Assembly (NCBI GenBank): GCA_900315705.1
Contig: ONAB01000020.1
Coordinates: 1 to 50,711, forward strand
Length of the DNA stretch: 50,711 nt
Source of the DNA: an uncultured Bacteroidales bacterium
GTDB lineage: Bacteria; Bacteroidota; Bacteroidia; Bacteroidales; WCHB1-69
Direction: 5' to 3'
Positions 24,091 to 32,853 of the stretch are shown here, in pieces; position 1 is the stretch's first letter; each line of letters starts with the position of its first letter. Below the pieces are notes generated by a model. It searched no databases. It saw only the letters and a program-made list of their open reading frames with translations, and had not been told where the DNA came from. Both the position numbers and the translations under genes were made by a program.

Positions 24091-26577
24091 TTACCACTCC
24101 ACAGCCAGTTTTACGTTGATGAGGCGGCCGGTGAGGAAGTTGGGCATCGGGTACTGCACGTTGTACAGGTCGGTGATCCAGATGAAGGAGGAGACGTTGG
24201 AGGTACCCAGTACGTTGAACACTTCCAGGTAGATGCCGGCGTTTTTGATGCTGCGGATGAAGGCCGACTTGTGGCGCATCCGGTCGCGGCTCTGCTCTAA
24301 CAGCATAAACGAGAAGCCCATATCCACACGGCGGTACCAGGTGGTGCGGAACTGGCGCTGGTAGGCGGGGGCGTTGGGCGGGCCAAAGGGCAGGCCGGAG
24401 GCGAAGACAAAGTTGAGATGGACACGGAACTGCGGGTATCCAGGAATGTGGTCCTGGAAGAAGAGGTTGAAGGCCACACGCTGGTCGGTGGGACGCGGAA
24501 TATAGCCTGGCTCGATGCGGTTGCCGTCAGTGTCGTAATAATAGTCGCCGATGATATCCTCCGCCGTCTTCATCAGTGAGACAGAGAACCAGGACTCCAG
24601 CCCTTTGATGAACTCGCCGCTGAGTTTCATATCCAGTCCGGTGGCGTAGCCCACGGCGTCGTTCTCGCCGCTGTAAAGGATGCGCACGTTGTCCACATTG
24701 TACGAAATCAGCTGGTCCATATACTTGTAGTAGGCCTCCGCCGTGAGTTTGAAGGGCCGCCGCCACATTTTGAAGTTGTACTCGGCCCCGGCCACAACCT
24801 GGAAGGAGCGTTGCGACTTGATGTTGTGGTTTAGGGTGCCGTCGCGGCGACGCATCTCGCGGTAGAAGGCGGGCTGGTAGTACATACCGGTTTTGATGTG
24901 GAAGATCCAGTCGTGCCGCCAACGCGGGTTGTAGGTGAAGGCCAGTCGCGGGGATACCGTGAATTCCTTGGGGTTGAAGGTCCAATAGTGGAAACGCAGT
25001 CCCGCGTTCAGTGTGTAGTGTGGCAGGGTGTCGTCGTCGATTTTCCAAACGTCCTGCACAAAACCGGTGATGCGGAAAGTGTTGAGGTCGTGGGTGCTCT
25101 TCAGTATATCTTCGTCGTTGAAGAGAAGGAGACGGGAGGGGTCGTCGAAGGGCACGATTTCTCCCGGGGTGGTGTTGATTATCGGCAGGGTGTAACCCGA
25201 CGAGTCGCGCATCGTCCACTCGTCCACCAGGTCGTGGATGATCTCGTTCTGCACTTTCACTCCCCAGCTCAGCGTGTTGGAGTGGGGAAGTTTGTGATCG
25301 CCCAGCAGGTTGGCGGCGGAGACGACCGAGGTGAGATAGTTCCTGGCGTGCTCCAGATAGGTGCCGTAGGCGCGCACCGACACCTCCCGCGCGACGTTGC
25401 TGCCCAAATCAAGCTCCACATCGCTCAGGAAATACTGCCCCTGAATGTCGAAAGTCTCGCTCTCTTTGGCAAAGTAGGAGGAGAGAATCAACCGCAGCAC
25501 GGAGTTGTCCGTGGGTTTGTAGGTGAAGGTGAGACCGCCAAGGTAATTCTGGTATTTGTCCACCTCCTGCCCGTCAAAGTAGATGCGCAGCTTCTTGAAG
25601 TCGCTGATGGTGCCGGTGATTTGGCTGCGGTAAGTGGGGATGTAGCGATAGCTGTTGATGGAAAAGTTGCCTAAAAAGCTGATGCTGAATTTTTTGGAGA
25701 TATCCCAGTTCAGCAGCATCTGGGCATCGAAGAATCGTGGCTTGTAATCCACGATAGAGTCTATAGTTTTGAGCAACAGTGAGTTGTCTTTAAACCGAAT
25801 ACCGACGAGGAAGGAGAAACAGCTGTCAACCCGTCCTTCCGCGTGGGCAGAGGCGCCCATCAGGCTGCCCGACACTGAGCCGCCGTATTGCGTGGGGGTC
25901 TTGTATTGCACATCCAGTACCGACGACATCTTGTCGCCGTACTTGGCCTCGAAGCCGCCGGCGGAGAACAGCACGTTGCCGGTCAAATCGGTGTTGATGA
26001 AGCTCATTCCCTCCTGCTGCGCGCTGCGGATCAGGAAGGGCCTGTAAATCTGTATGTCGTTGACAAAGATGAGGTTCTCGTCGTAGTTGCCGCCACGCAC
26101 GTTGTACTGCCAGCTCAACTCGTTGGAGGAGGAGGCGCCCGGGAGCATCTTGATGAGCGACTCCATACCGCCGCTGGCAGAGGGTAGCTGGAAACTCAGC
26201 TTGGGATCAACCCGGACGTACCCGTTTTCGGCACGGCCCTGGATGTTGACCTGCTCCAGACGCGTGCCCACAGTGGGCATCACCACCGTGATGTTTCTCG
26301 TCTCCTTGGTCTTCAAGTGCAGCACAATCACCGTATCTTTGTGACTGATTTGCTGGAAAAGCACCTGAATGTCGGTGTTTTCGGGCACGTTGATGACGAA
26401 ATGCCCATAGTCGTTGGTGATAGTCTGCAGGTTCTGCCCCAGCACCTGGATAACCGCATTTTCGATAGGATAGCCCTCCTCGTCTTGCACGACGCCTTTG
26501 AGCACGGCTTTTTGCCCGTACACCATCTGGGTGAACAGTACAAACAGGAACAGTCCGAAAAACAGTCGTTTCTTCAA
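24091..26577 (-). CDS. TonB-dependent outer-membrane receptor with carboxypeptidase-regulatory-like domain
   Basis: The 828-aa protein has a signal peptide (ending MVYGQ, about 22) and a CarboxypepD_reg-like beta domain (about 25-100: LKGVVQDEEGYPIENAVIQVLG). A plug domain follows (about 118-230: MLPGASSSNELSWQYNVRGGNYDENLIFVNDIQIY), then a 22-strand-type barrel to the C-terminal aromatic residue (VKLAVEW). No SusD partner is adjacent, so it is not a typical SusC glycan importer. The cobalamin-regulated genes are directly downstream, so a B12 role is possible, but the riboswitch is not in front of it. It has its own -7 element 24 bp upstream. Confidence 0.9.
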   Translation of the reverse strand: MKKRLFFGLFLFVLFTQMVYGQKAVLKGVVQDEEGYPIENAVIQVLGQNLQTITNDYGHFVINVPENTDIQVLFQQISHKDTVIVLHLKTKETRNITVVMPTVGTRLEQVNIQGRAENGYVRVDPKLSFQLPSASGGMESLIKMLPGASSSNELSWQYNVRGGNYDENLIFVNDIQIYRPFLIRSAQQEGMSFINTDLTGNVLFSAGGFEAKYGDKMSSVLDVQYKTPTQYGGSVSGSLMGASAHAEGRVDSCFSFLVGIRFKDNSLLLKTIDSIVDYKPRFFDAQMLLNWDISKKFSISFLGNFSINSYRYIPTYRSQITGTISDFKKLRIYFDGQEVDKYQNYLGGLTFTYKPTDNSVLRLILSSYFAKESETFDIQGQYFLSDVELDLGSNVAREVSVRAYGTYLEHARNYLTSVVSAANLLGDHKLPHSNTLSWGVKVQNEIIHDLVDEWTMRDSSGYTLPIINTTPGEIVPFDDPSRLLLFNDEDILKSTHDLNTFRITGFVQDVWKIDDDTLPHYTLNAGLRFHYWTFNPKEFTVSPRLAFTYNPRWRHDWIFHIKTGMYYQPAFYREMRRRDGTLNHNIKSQRSFQVVAGAEYNFKMWRRPFKLTAEAYYKYMDQLISYNVDNVRILYSGENDAVGYATGLDMKLSGEFIKGLESWFSVSLMKTAEDIIGDYYYDTDGNRIEPGYIPRPTDQRVAFNLFFQDHIPGYPQFRVHLNFVFASGLPFGPPNAPAYQRQFRTTWYRRVDMGFSFMLLEQSRDRMRHKSAFIRSIKNAGIYLEVFNVLGTSNVSSFIWITDLYNVQYPMPNFLTGRLINVKLAVEW

Positions 26578-26600
26578 GATGCGGTTTTATTGTTGGACAA

Positions 26601-26608
26601 CAAAGATA
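26601..26608 (-). promoter_or_regulatory. -7 promoter element for the TonB receptor
   Basis: The minus strand reads TATCTTTG (TAnnTTTG), 23 bp before the start codon. Confidence 0.55.
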
Positions 26609-26647
26609 AATAGTTACGAAGAAAAATGATATTTATTGTACAATATC

Positions 26648-26690
26648 AAAAAAAAAGCTGCTGTAATATGCGTGATAACTACAGCAGCTT
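26648..26690 (-). terminator. Intrinsic terminator of rpmB
   Basis: On the minus strand AAGCTGCTGTA pairs with TACAGCAGCTT (11 bp exact) around a 14-nt loop, followed by a long T run. It lies 23 bp after the rpmB stop. Confidence 0.9.
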
Positions 26691-26712
26691 AAGGTTTTTG
26701 AAGGATAGAATA

Positions 26713-26946
26713 CTACAAAATACCCTTTTCGGATGCTTCAACGAGGCATTTGTAGATGCCTTTCTTGTTGATGTTGCGCATACCGTGTGCGGACACCTTG
26801 AGCCAAATCCATTCATCTAATTCCGGAACATAGAATTTTTTGGTATGTAAGTTCGGATTGAATTTTCTCTTGGTCTTGTTGTTGGCGTGAGATACGTTGT
26901 TACCCACAACCGGTTTCTTTCCTGTAATTTGGCAAACTCGTGACAT
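26713..26946 (-). CDS. rpmB: 50S ribosomal protein L28
   Basis: The 77-aa protein has the full L28 pattern: [23 protein letters not shown] at the start, then [16 protein letters not shown], then [17 protein letters not shown] near the C-terminus. Family length is about 78 aa. It has its own promoter (26994-27001) and a strong terminator. In many Bacteroidetes rpmB is followed by rpmG and a small DUF4295 gene; here nothing of that kind follows. Confidence 0.97.
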   Translation of the reverse strand: MSRVCQITGKKPVVGNNVSHANNKTKRKFNPNLHTKKFYVPELDEWIWLKVSAHGMRNINKKGIYKCLVEASEKGIL

Positions 26947-26993
26947 TTTTTCTCTATCTTTTTATGTTAATAATCCTTTTTTATTTTGGGCGG

Positions 26994-27001
26994 CAAAAGT
27001 A
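26994..27001 (-). promoter_or_regulatory. -7 promoter element for rpmB
   Basis: The minus strand reads TACTTTTG, a perfect TAnnTTTG, 47 bp before the start. Confidence 0.6.
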
Positions 27002-27053
27002 CACTTTTTTTCCAAATACACAACTGCTTGTGAATAAAAAAAATGATATTTCT

Positions 27054-30000
27054 TTATTCTTCTAAAATACAGCGTATAGAACAGCCGTCATCCTTTCTTT
27101 CCCATACGCTTTTTGTCTCCTCGCAGAAGTGGTATAGGGTCAAGGTTTGTGCTTTTTCGGAGGAATTGTTGTTATAAGTTGACCAAAATCGCGTCTCTCC
27201 CAGCAGATTTTCGTAGCGTTGCTCTTTGCCATTGTAAAAACCGGCCGGCAGTGCGGTGAACCCGGTGCTGTTGTCGCCGCCGCTGCCGTTGATCCAATAG
27301 AGCGGCGAGCGCAGGGCTGGCGCCCCGTGAAGGGCCAGCTCCGCGAAATGGATGGAGTCGGGCAGGAACCAGCCTTCCGGACAGATGCCTTGGAAATGTC
27401 CGCCTGGGGTGGGCGTGCCCCCGTTGGCGGTGTCGATGGCCGCGTACCACGTGTACAGATGACCGAAGAGGTCCACGTTCCCCACACTGTCTGGATGCAT
27501 ATCGGAGTGGTATGACATCGGCACCACAATCTCGCGCCCGTCGCTGTAGTGCCGCGAGCGCAGGTTGACTTGTGTCCAGCAGTAACGGTCGATGCGCACC
27601 GAGGGATAATGATAGCCGTCATAGTCAATAGCCTCAGGACAAGGCCCGTACACGATGGGGTCCACCACCGGCGCCGGGATGACCTCCAGGATGTGGGTGA
27701 CACTGCTGTCGCACCCGTTGAGTCCCGACAGGTGCGTGGTAATCGTATCGGCTTGGGTGAAGAGCAACCCGTCCCACAGATAGGGCAGTTCCTCCTCGTG
27801 GATGGTGTCGCGCAGGGTGTCGCTCCCGTTCGCGGCGTACATCGTGAGGGTGACGGTGTCGAGCAGCGCGCCCGGCATACAGCCTTGGTCTTCCAGTTGC
27901 GTCGCATAATAGCGGATGCCGCTCTTGACGACAGTTTCGTACAACGTGTCGGCACTTCCCGCGGGTCGGTCGGTGAAGACAACCGCGGTGATGCTGTCGC
28001 CATCTTGCCGTGTGATGGTGTAGGAGAAGGGGCCCGTGCCGTGCGGGGCGATGATGATAGGGACCGTCTCGCCCGCACAGACGGCTGTGTCGCGGCTGAG
28101 TTCCAAGTACGCCTGCGTGATGATCTCCAGCTGGATGCTGTCACGCAGCGGTCCGCAGCCCGTGCCCAGCACCTCTATGCGGTAGATGCCGTCGGGATGG
28201 CTCCCGGCCGGGATGTCCAGCACCGGATTCTGCAAGTGCGATTCAAACCCGTTGGGTCCCGTCCAATGATAGGTGACTTCGCCCAATGCGATGCCGTAGA
28301 AATGGCAGACGCCTCCCCCACATAGGGAGAGTTGGTTGAGGTGGTTCTCAGCCCATCCCTTCCGGATCTTCTCCAAGTCGCTGACCACGAAGTTGGTGAT
28401 GAAGTGGGCATCGCAGGCGTCGGTCATCTCAATCGACAAGGCCTGGCCATAATGGATGGCCAGTGTGTCAAAGTCGCCGATATGGTTCTGTCCGAGGATG
28501 TTGCCTGTGCCGTTCGGGGCGTCATAGACAGTGTAAGTGTAGGGCAGGGTGCCGTTCTTGCCCCGCGCGTGCACGAAGCCCATCGTGTCGCGGTCGTTGC
28601 AGACGTAGGATATCAGATAGTCGAACTCGATGGTCTCCCCGCCCCATACCACAAGGGTGTCCTTGATGAAACAGGGACTGCTGGCCGGCAGCTGGCTGTA
28701 GTTTTCTGGTAATGCGTACATACTGAGGATATAGGTGCCGGGGACTCCGATATACATCGGTTCCCCCTCGCGTACCGAGTTGGCAGAGTGGATGATGGTG
28801 TCTTCGGTGTGAATTTGGAAAAAGGTGTTCATCGGCACTCCGTCAAGTTGGAACTGCCCTGCAAGAGGGACGATTTCCAGCTGTGAGCATCGGTTCGTGA
28901 ACGTGTATTTCGGGTCCTCTGTGATGACGGGCGGTTCGGGGAAAAGGACCTCCTGCACAAGGGTGTCGTTGGGCTGGTCGCAGGCATGCACGACCACCCA
29001 CGTGTAGGTGCCCGACGGCAGGTGATCGCATCGAACCCGGATTCCGGCAGTTATAAAGCCGTTGAGGTAGTCGTGTTCGCCATATTCTATCAAAGCAGGA
29101 TTGCTGGGGTGCAGTTTTTCCACTTTGTAATGACCCACCGTGTCAATGTAAGCCTTGAAATTGTAATAATTGGTGTCAGGACTGCCGACCAAATAGAGAG
29201 TGTCGCCGAAATAAGTGTACACATTTTGCCCGAAAGTGGAGTCCAAAAGTATGATATTGGTCATTTGTTCTATGCCGATAACACGGTCCAAATCGTCGCA
29301 CAGATTCGATTCAGACTCCAGGGGCGCCCATTCGTAGAAATCGTCGCGCGCTGACGAGGTGGACGTTCCCGCATCGTGTTGCGTCACATACATTTCGGAG
29401 TGTATAGGACACCCTTTGGCATCCTGAATCTCTACCACAAGACTGTCTCCATCCAAAGTGCTGTCTATATCGTGTTGCAATTGCCAGTTGTAAACGAGGT
29501 TGCTGTATATTGTGTCCAGCACCATTTGACGGCTGAGGTCCGTCACAACGCAGGTGACAGGCAGTGTGATATAGGAATGTCGTTTCATTCCCTCATCTAC
29601 GTTCGTGATGCTCCCGGGCGAGGTGTAATATGTCGCTACAGCGCAGGCCGTGCTGTCGTAAGGTTCGGTGCAGAAGGTGTAATAATGGCGGTAGGTCCGA
29701 AATTTCACGAATCTGCGTATTAGTTCTTCCCCGAAGTGATATTTGCAGAGATCATAATAATTGGGTTCAACTTTGACCCTGGAGGTATGGTATGTGGTGT
29801 TCCTTGTGATGTTGCCCTGAGGATAAAGTACGAAGTCATAGTTCAGCACTGTGTCAGGGCAGGGGAGATGGCGCAGCTGGAGCTGGATGGTGTCGAACCA
29901 GGCTTCACAATAGCTGGATATGCGGGCCATCGTGTCGTGGAGAAAGACCGTGCCGTTGTCGGGCGGGATGACCACCCTCCATTCCGTCGTGTCACGCTCC

Positions 30001-30968
30001 GCATCCGGGGTGGGGTTGATGAAGCGGTATTCGTAGGTGGGTTTGCTGCCCGATATATAATAATAGTATTCGTCGTTGTGGTCGCCCGAAGTGGAGAGAT
30101 GGAAGATCTCCTTGAAGGTCACAATGTTGTAGGTGTAGGGGTCGCCTGAACTGTTGCGCAGCAGATGTCGGCTCGGGCTGGTGTCATATCGGACTTTCGG
30201 AACAGAAACGAAAACCGCGGGCGTGTAGTATCCGCAGCCATCGTGGCAAAGCAACTTGTAGTCGCCAATATCCAGACTGTCAATGGTGTAGTAGTGCTTG
30301 TAGTCGAATCGGTTGGGGTTGTCGCCCGAATGCTGGCAGGAGTCAAAGACGACGCTGCGTACAAGGAAAGTGTCGTGGGGCGTGCAACGCCAGATGTCCA
30401 CTGTGTAAGGGAAGGTTCCCTCCTCAAGGCGCACCTGCACCTGGCCGGTCGGCTGGCATACAAACGAGGGCACGATACCGTATGGCCTGTCGAAGGTGAA
30501 GAGATTGTAAATCATCCTGGAAGTCGGGATGGAGTAGCGGCTTTCCACCTCGACACTCTCTATGGAATCGCCGATGATGGTGTAGGCCCCCACGCCCGAC
30601 AGTCCCGTGGCGCACAATGCCTCCACTTTGACTTTGTAATGGCCTGGTCGCAACTGCATTACAAATGGGTTCGAGGTCTCCACAATGGAGTCCAGCCCGT
30701 GGTCCAGCGGGATGAACGAGTAGCGGATCTGCTCCAATGCCTCTCCAGTGGTGTCCGACAAAGTGCAGTAGATGGCTCCGTCAGCCTGACAGTAAGCTGG
30801 CGAGGAGGTGGCGGACAAGGTGATGGAACACCCTGATTGGGCGTAAGTTACGGTTGCCGAAATCCAAATTAAAGAAATAATTGTTAAAATGGACTTGCAT
30901 AAAAAAAGGAGCCCTGAGGCTCCCTTTTTCACGTCGGAATTGTAAATGAATCGTGTCTTTCTTTTCAT
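27054..30968 (-). CDS. Giant secreted protein with C-terminal FISUMP domain
   Basis: The 1304-aa protein begins with a long signal region (hydrophobic SILTIISLIWISATVTYAQ, about 26-44). The body is a series of beta domains, some resembling SprB/adhesin-type repeats (SPAYCQADGAIYCTLSDTTGEAL near the start; ELSRDTAVCAGETVPIIIAP near 990; GSDTLRDTIHEEELPYLWDG near 1085). The C-terminal 190 aa form a Fibrobacter succinogenes major paralogous (FISUMP) domain: YCWTQVNLRSRHYSDG, LFGHLYTWYAAID, GICPEGWFLPDSIHF and GFTALPAGFYNG. No type IX sorting tail is seen after it. A likely surface protein; its ligand is unknown. A terminator-like hairpin lies inside codons 14-23. Confidence 0.82.
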   Translation of the reverse strand: MKRKTRFIYNSDVKKGASGLLFLCKSILTIISLIWISATVTYAQSGCSITLSATSSPAYCQADGAIYCTLSDTTGEALEQIRYSFIPLDHGLDSIVETSNPFVMQLRPGHYKVKVEALCATGLSGVGAYTIIGDSIESVEVESRYSIPTSRMIYNLFTFDRPYGIVPSFVCQPTGQVQVRLEEGTFPYTVDIWRCTPHDTFLVRSVVFDSCQHSGDNPNRFDYKHYYTIDSLDIGDYKLLCHDGCGYYTPAVFVSVPKVRYDTSPSRHLLRNSSGDPYTYNIVTFKEIFHLSTSGDHNDEYYYYISGSKPTYEYRFINPTPDAERDTTEWRVVIPPDNGTVFLHDTMARISSYCEAWFDTIQLQLRHLPCPDTVLNYDFVLYPQGNITRNTTYHTSRVKVEPNYYDLCKYHFGEELIRRFVKFRTYRHYYTFCTEPYDSTACAVATYYTSPGSITNVDEGMKRHSYITLPVTCVVTDLSRQMVLDTIYSNLVYNWQLQHDIDSTLDGDSLVVEIQDAKGCPIHSEMYVTQHDAGTSTSSARDDFYEWAPLESESNLCDDLDRVIGIEQMTNIILLDSTFGQNVYTYFGDTLYLVGSPDTNYYNFKAYIDTVGHYKVEKLHPSNPALIEYGEHDYLNGFITAGIRVRCDHLPSGTYTWVVVHACDQPNDTLVQEVLFPEPPVITEDPKYTFTNRCSQLEIVPLAGQFQLDGVPMNTFFQIHTEDTIIHSANSVREGEPMYIGVPGTYILSMYALPENYSQLPASSPCFIKDTLVVWGGETIEFDYLISYVCNDRDTMGFVHARGKNGTLPYTYTVYDAPNGTGNILGQNHIGDFDTLAIHYGQALSIEMTDACDAHFITNFVVSDLEKIRKGWAENHLNQLSLCGGGVCHFYGIALGEVTYHWTGPNGFESHLQNPVLDIPAGSHPDGIYRIEVLGTGCGPLRDSIQLEIITQAYLELSRDTAVCAGETVPIIIAPHGTGPFSYTITRQDGDSITAVVFTDRPAGSADTLYETVVKSGIRYYATQLEDQGCMPGALLDTVTLTMYAANGSDTLRDTIHEEELPYLWDGLLFTQADTITTHLSGLNGCDSSVTHILEVIPAPVVDPIVYGPCPEAIDYDGYHYPSVRIDRYCWTQVNLRSRHYSDGREIVVPMSYHSDMHPDSVGNVDLFGHLYTWYAAIDTANGGTPTPGGHFQGICPEGWFLPDSIHFAELALHGAPALRSPLYWINGSGGDNSTGFTALPAGFYNGKEQRYENLLGETRFWSTYNNNSSEKAQTLTLYHFCEETKSVWERKDDGCSIRCILEE
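30901..30924 (-). terminator. Intrinsic-terminator-like hairpin inside a coding region
   Basis: On the minus strand (the sense strand) GGAGCC-TCAG-GGCTCC is followed by seven T, inside codons about 14-23 of the 1304-aa gene. No start codon in frame lies between the hairpin and the signal peptide core, so the hairpin is within the translated region. It could act as an attenuator controlled by early translation. Confidence 0.5.
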
Positions 30969-31059
30969 TTTTCTTTTTGTTAAAGATTTGATATTTAAGT
31001 AAATGATATATATTTATCCGTAGATGAGGATGAATAATGCCATCTCTTTTTTTGAGATG

Positions 31060-31092
31060 CAAAAATACAAAAATATTAATTAGATTAACAAA
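31060..31092 (-). promoter_or_regulatory. -33/-7 promoter of the 1304-aa gene
   Basis: The minus strand has TTTG (31089-31092), a 21-bp spacer and TATTTTTG (31060-31067), close to the ideal Bacteroidetes promoter. The start codon is 92 bp downstream. Confidence 0.65.
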
Positions 31093-31154
31093 AATAAAAA
31101 GAAAAATTTATAATAGATTAAATATAATAATTAATTGTTAAAAGGGGGGTCTGA

Positions 31155-31168
31155 TTCCCCGTCAGGGG
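31155..31168. repeat. Single REP-like palindrome
   Basis: TCCCCGTCAGGGGA has the same NCCCGTCAGGGN core as the hairpins at 15673-15743. It lies in the otherwise featureless AT-rich gap between the 1304-aa gene's promoter and the next gene. Confidence 0.5.
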
Positions 31169-31261
31169 ATTCATTTGACAGTATGTACGGTGGCGGTTCA
31201 TAGATAATAATGGCTGAAATAAAACACATTTAAAACTGTCCGAAAAAGGGGATGATTACAT

Positions 31262-31741
31262 TTAGAAATCATTTTCCATTTTCAGATTTTCTAATTGTTC
31301 AAGGAAGGCAGGATGATGTATTAAAAAAGACCTGTTGAATTGGATAGAGAAGCTATTATCATTTTCCAACAAAAAAGAGCCATCCCAGTCATATCCATAA
31401 ATGATTGGATCGTCCGAGCAAAGACTAGAATAAGCAAGGAAAATGGGGATTTTTATGGGAATTGTATCCATTTGTATAAATTCAACAATATTATCGCTCA
31501 AAGCTGAAACTTGTTTTATTCCCTCGACTGACAATAAAACGGTTATTGTATAGCGCTCATTGTTTGAATTAAAAAAAGTTTGAATGTCTACAATGAATTT
31601 TTTTGCCAGAACATAGCTAGAACCTGTGACGTTTTGAGAATCTGTACGAATGGTATCATAATTTTGGGCAACACAAATACTACTGAGGAAACAAAAACTC
31701 AAAGCAAGCATAATCTTTATCATTTCCATATAGAAATTCAT
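31262..31741 (-). CDS. Secreted protein, candidate immunity partner of the RHS amidase tip
   Basis: The 159-aa protein has a signal peptide (IKIMLALSFCFLSSICVAQ, cleavage near 26) and no recognised domain. It directly follows an RHS tip that ends in a predicted peptidoglycan-type amidase, on the same strand with a 113-bp gap. An exported protein at this place fits an immunity factor that would block the toxin in the periplasm. This rests on position only; there is no sequence match. Confidence 0.55.
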   Translation of the reverse strand: MNFYMEMIKIMLALSFCFLSSICVAQNYDTIRTDSQNVTGSSYVLAKKFIVDIQTFFNSNNERYTITVLLSVEGIKQVSALSDNIVEFIQMDTIPIKIPIFLAYSSLCSDDPIIYGYDWDGSFLLENDNSFSIQFNRSFLIHHPAFLEQLENLKMENDF

Positions 31742-31854
31742 TTAGTATTTGATATACATTTTGATATTGACAATTGATCAAAAGTGTGCAATAGAGGACG
31801 ATAACAATTATTGGATTTTTAATGCCTCATCTGAAAAAATATAAATATTATTAG

Positions 31855-32853
31855 TTAATTATTTATGCGATTATAATAACCAGATTCACCCCCAATTCCA
31901 ATAACATCACCGTATCCAATCAAATTGCTGCTTTTTAAAGGAACAACCATCGGTTTTCTGGAATATCCATTTTTTGTATATACATAAACATTGTTGTTGT
32001 TATCAGTTCCATAGTAAACGACAGCATGTGAAGAGCTTCCAATTGCGCCAGTTGTTCTGCTAATACAACCATTTTTGGCATATTTATCATACTTACTATT
32101 CATATATAGCGTTTTAGACTCAAATCGAATTATTGTTTTGCCAAACTGAGCCTCAGACCCATCCACACTCTCAAAGTAACTGGACAAATAACTATCGAAT
32201 ATATTAGCACAGGGTATATCACAGCCATTTTCTATTGGTAATCCCAATACCCCATAATAGGAGCTCCCCCAACAATTATAATAATCATCTTTTGCATTAC
32301 TGAAAGATTTAATACTGCGAGTGAATACATTATCAAGTATGACCTTACTTCCAGCTTTAATATTTTCATTAGAATTATACCCTTGCTCAGAGAGTAGAGA
32401 ACCTGCTTCGTCTATTGAACAATGCAAAAAGTCAGCTAGACTTTCCTTGTTATCACCCTCCTCAGCAAAAAGATTACCTTCTATGTCGGGTTTCCAAACT
32501 TCCTCCCCATTCGGATCCACCAACTTCACCGGGTTATTCGCGCAATACGTATAAGGCGACAATGATGGATATTTGTCACTCATCGGATCGACGCTGAGCC
32601 AGATGCTCAAATCGGAGGAATAATATCTTGAACCAAAGTAAGATAAGCCCGTTTCCGTGTCGCGTTCTTTGGCGGAGAAGGTGTGAGAGGAGTGGAGAGT
32701 GGAAAGTGGAGAGTGGAGAGTTGTTGTAGCGTCGGCACATTGTGGCGGCGGTGCTGTAAAGACAGTGTGTCCATAGTCTTCCCATCGTGGCGGCGTTGTG
32801 GCGGAAATGTTTCCGACCTCAAAAGTACAAAAAAAGCCAATTGCATTTATGTA
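31855..32853 (-). CDS. RHS-core orphan tip with LysM-like and NlpC/P60-like amidase domain; frame-blocked start
   Basis: The open frame is 333 codons but has no ATG or GTG; the first start-like codon is a TTG at 32610 inside the RHS core. Domains (numbered from 32610): RHS core end TFSAKERDTETGLSYFGSRYY (before 1) to CANNPVKLVDPNG (about 23-35); a LysM-like stretch EGDNKESLADFLHCSIDEA...IKAGSKVIL (about 51-92); then a papain/NlpC-P60-like tip with likely Cys113 (YYNCWGSSYYG) and His195 (SSSHAVVYYG). An ATG at 32785 sits in another frame, and four 7-bp repeats (32691-32718) lie between it and the core; losing one repeat would join the two. It is phase-variable or a slightly damaged toxin. The target is probably peptidoglycan (inference). 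Confidence 0.65.
   Translation of the reverse strand, partial: YINAIGFFCTFEVGNISATTPPRWEDYGHTVFTAPPPQCADATTTLHSPLSTLHSSHTFSAKERDTETGLSYFGSRYYSSDLSIWLSVDPMSDKYPSLSPYTYCANNPVKLVDPNGEEVWKPDIEGNLFAEEGDNKESLADFLHCSIDEAGSLLSEQGYNSNENIKAGSKVILDNVFTRSIKSFSNAKDDYYNCWGSSYYGVLGLPIENGCDIPCANIFDSYLSSYFESVDGSEAQFGKTIIRFESKTLYMNSKYDKYAKNGCISRTTGAIGSSSHAVVYYGTDNNNNVYVYTKNGYSRKPMVVPLKSSNLIGYGDVIGIGGESGYYNRINN
32691..32718. repeat. Four 7-bp tandem repeats between start codon and RHS core
   Basis: AGTGGAG AGTGGAA AGTGGAG AGTGGAG on the plus strand (CTCCACT units on the coding strand). A 7-bp step shifts the frame by one. Removing one unit joins the ATG at 32785 (reading MGRLWTHCLYSTAATMC...) to the RHS core in frame (...STLHSSHTFSAKERDTETG). 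Confidence 0.75.
32820..32827 (-). promoter_or_regulatory. -7 promoter element for the RHS amidase tip
   Basis: The minus strand reads TACTTTTG (TAnnTTTG), 34 bp before the ATG at 32785. The promoter supports that ATG as the intended start. Confidence 0.5.

Noticed and set aside
24091-26577. Calling the TonB receptor BtuB or SusC
   Set aside because: No SusD partner follows, and the riboswitch does not precede it. Sequence alone gives no ligand.
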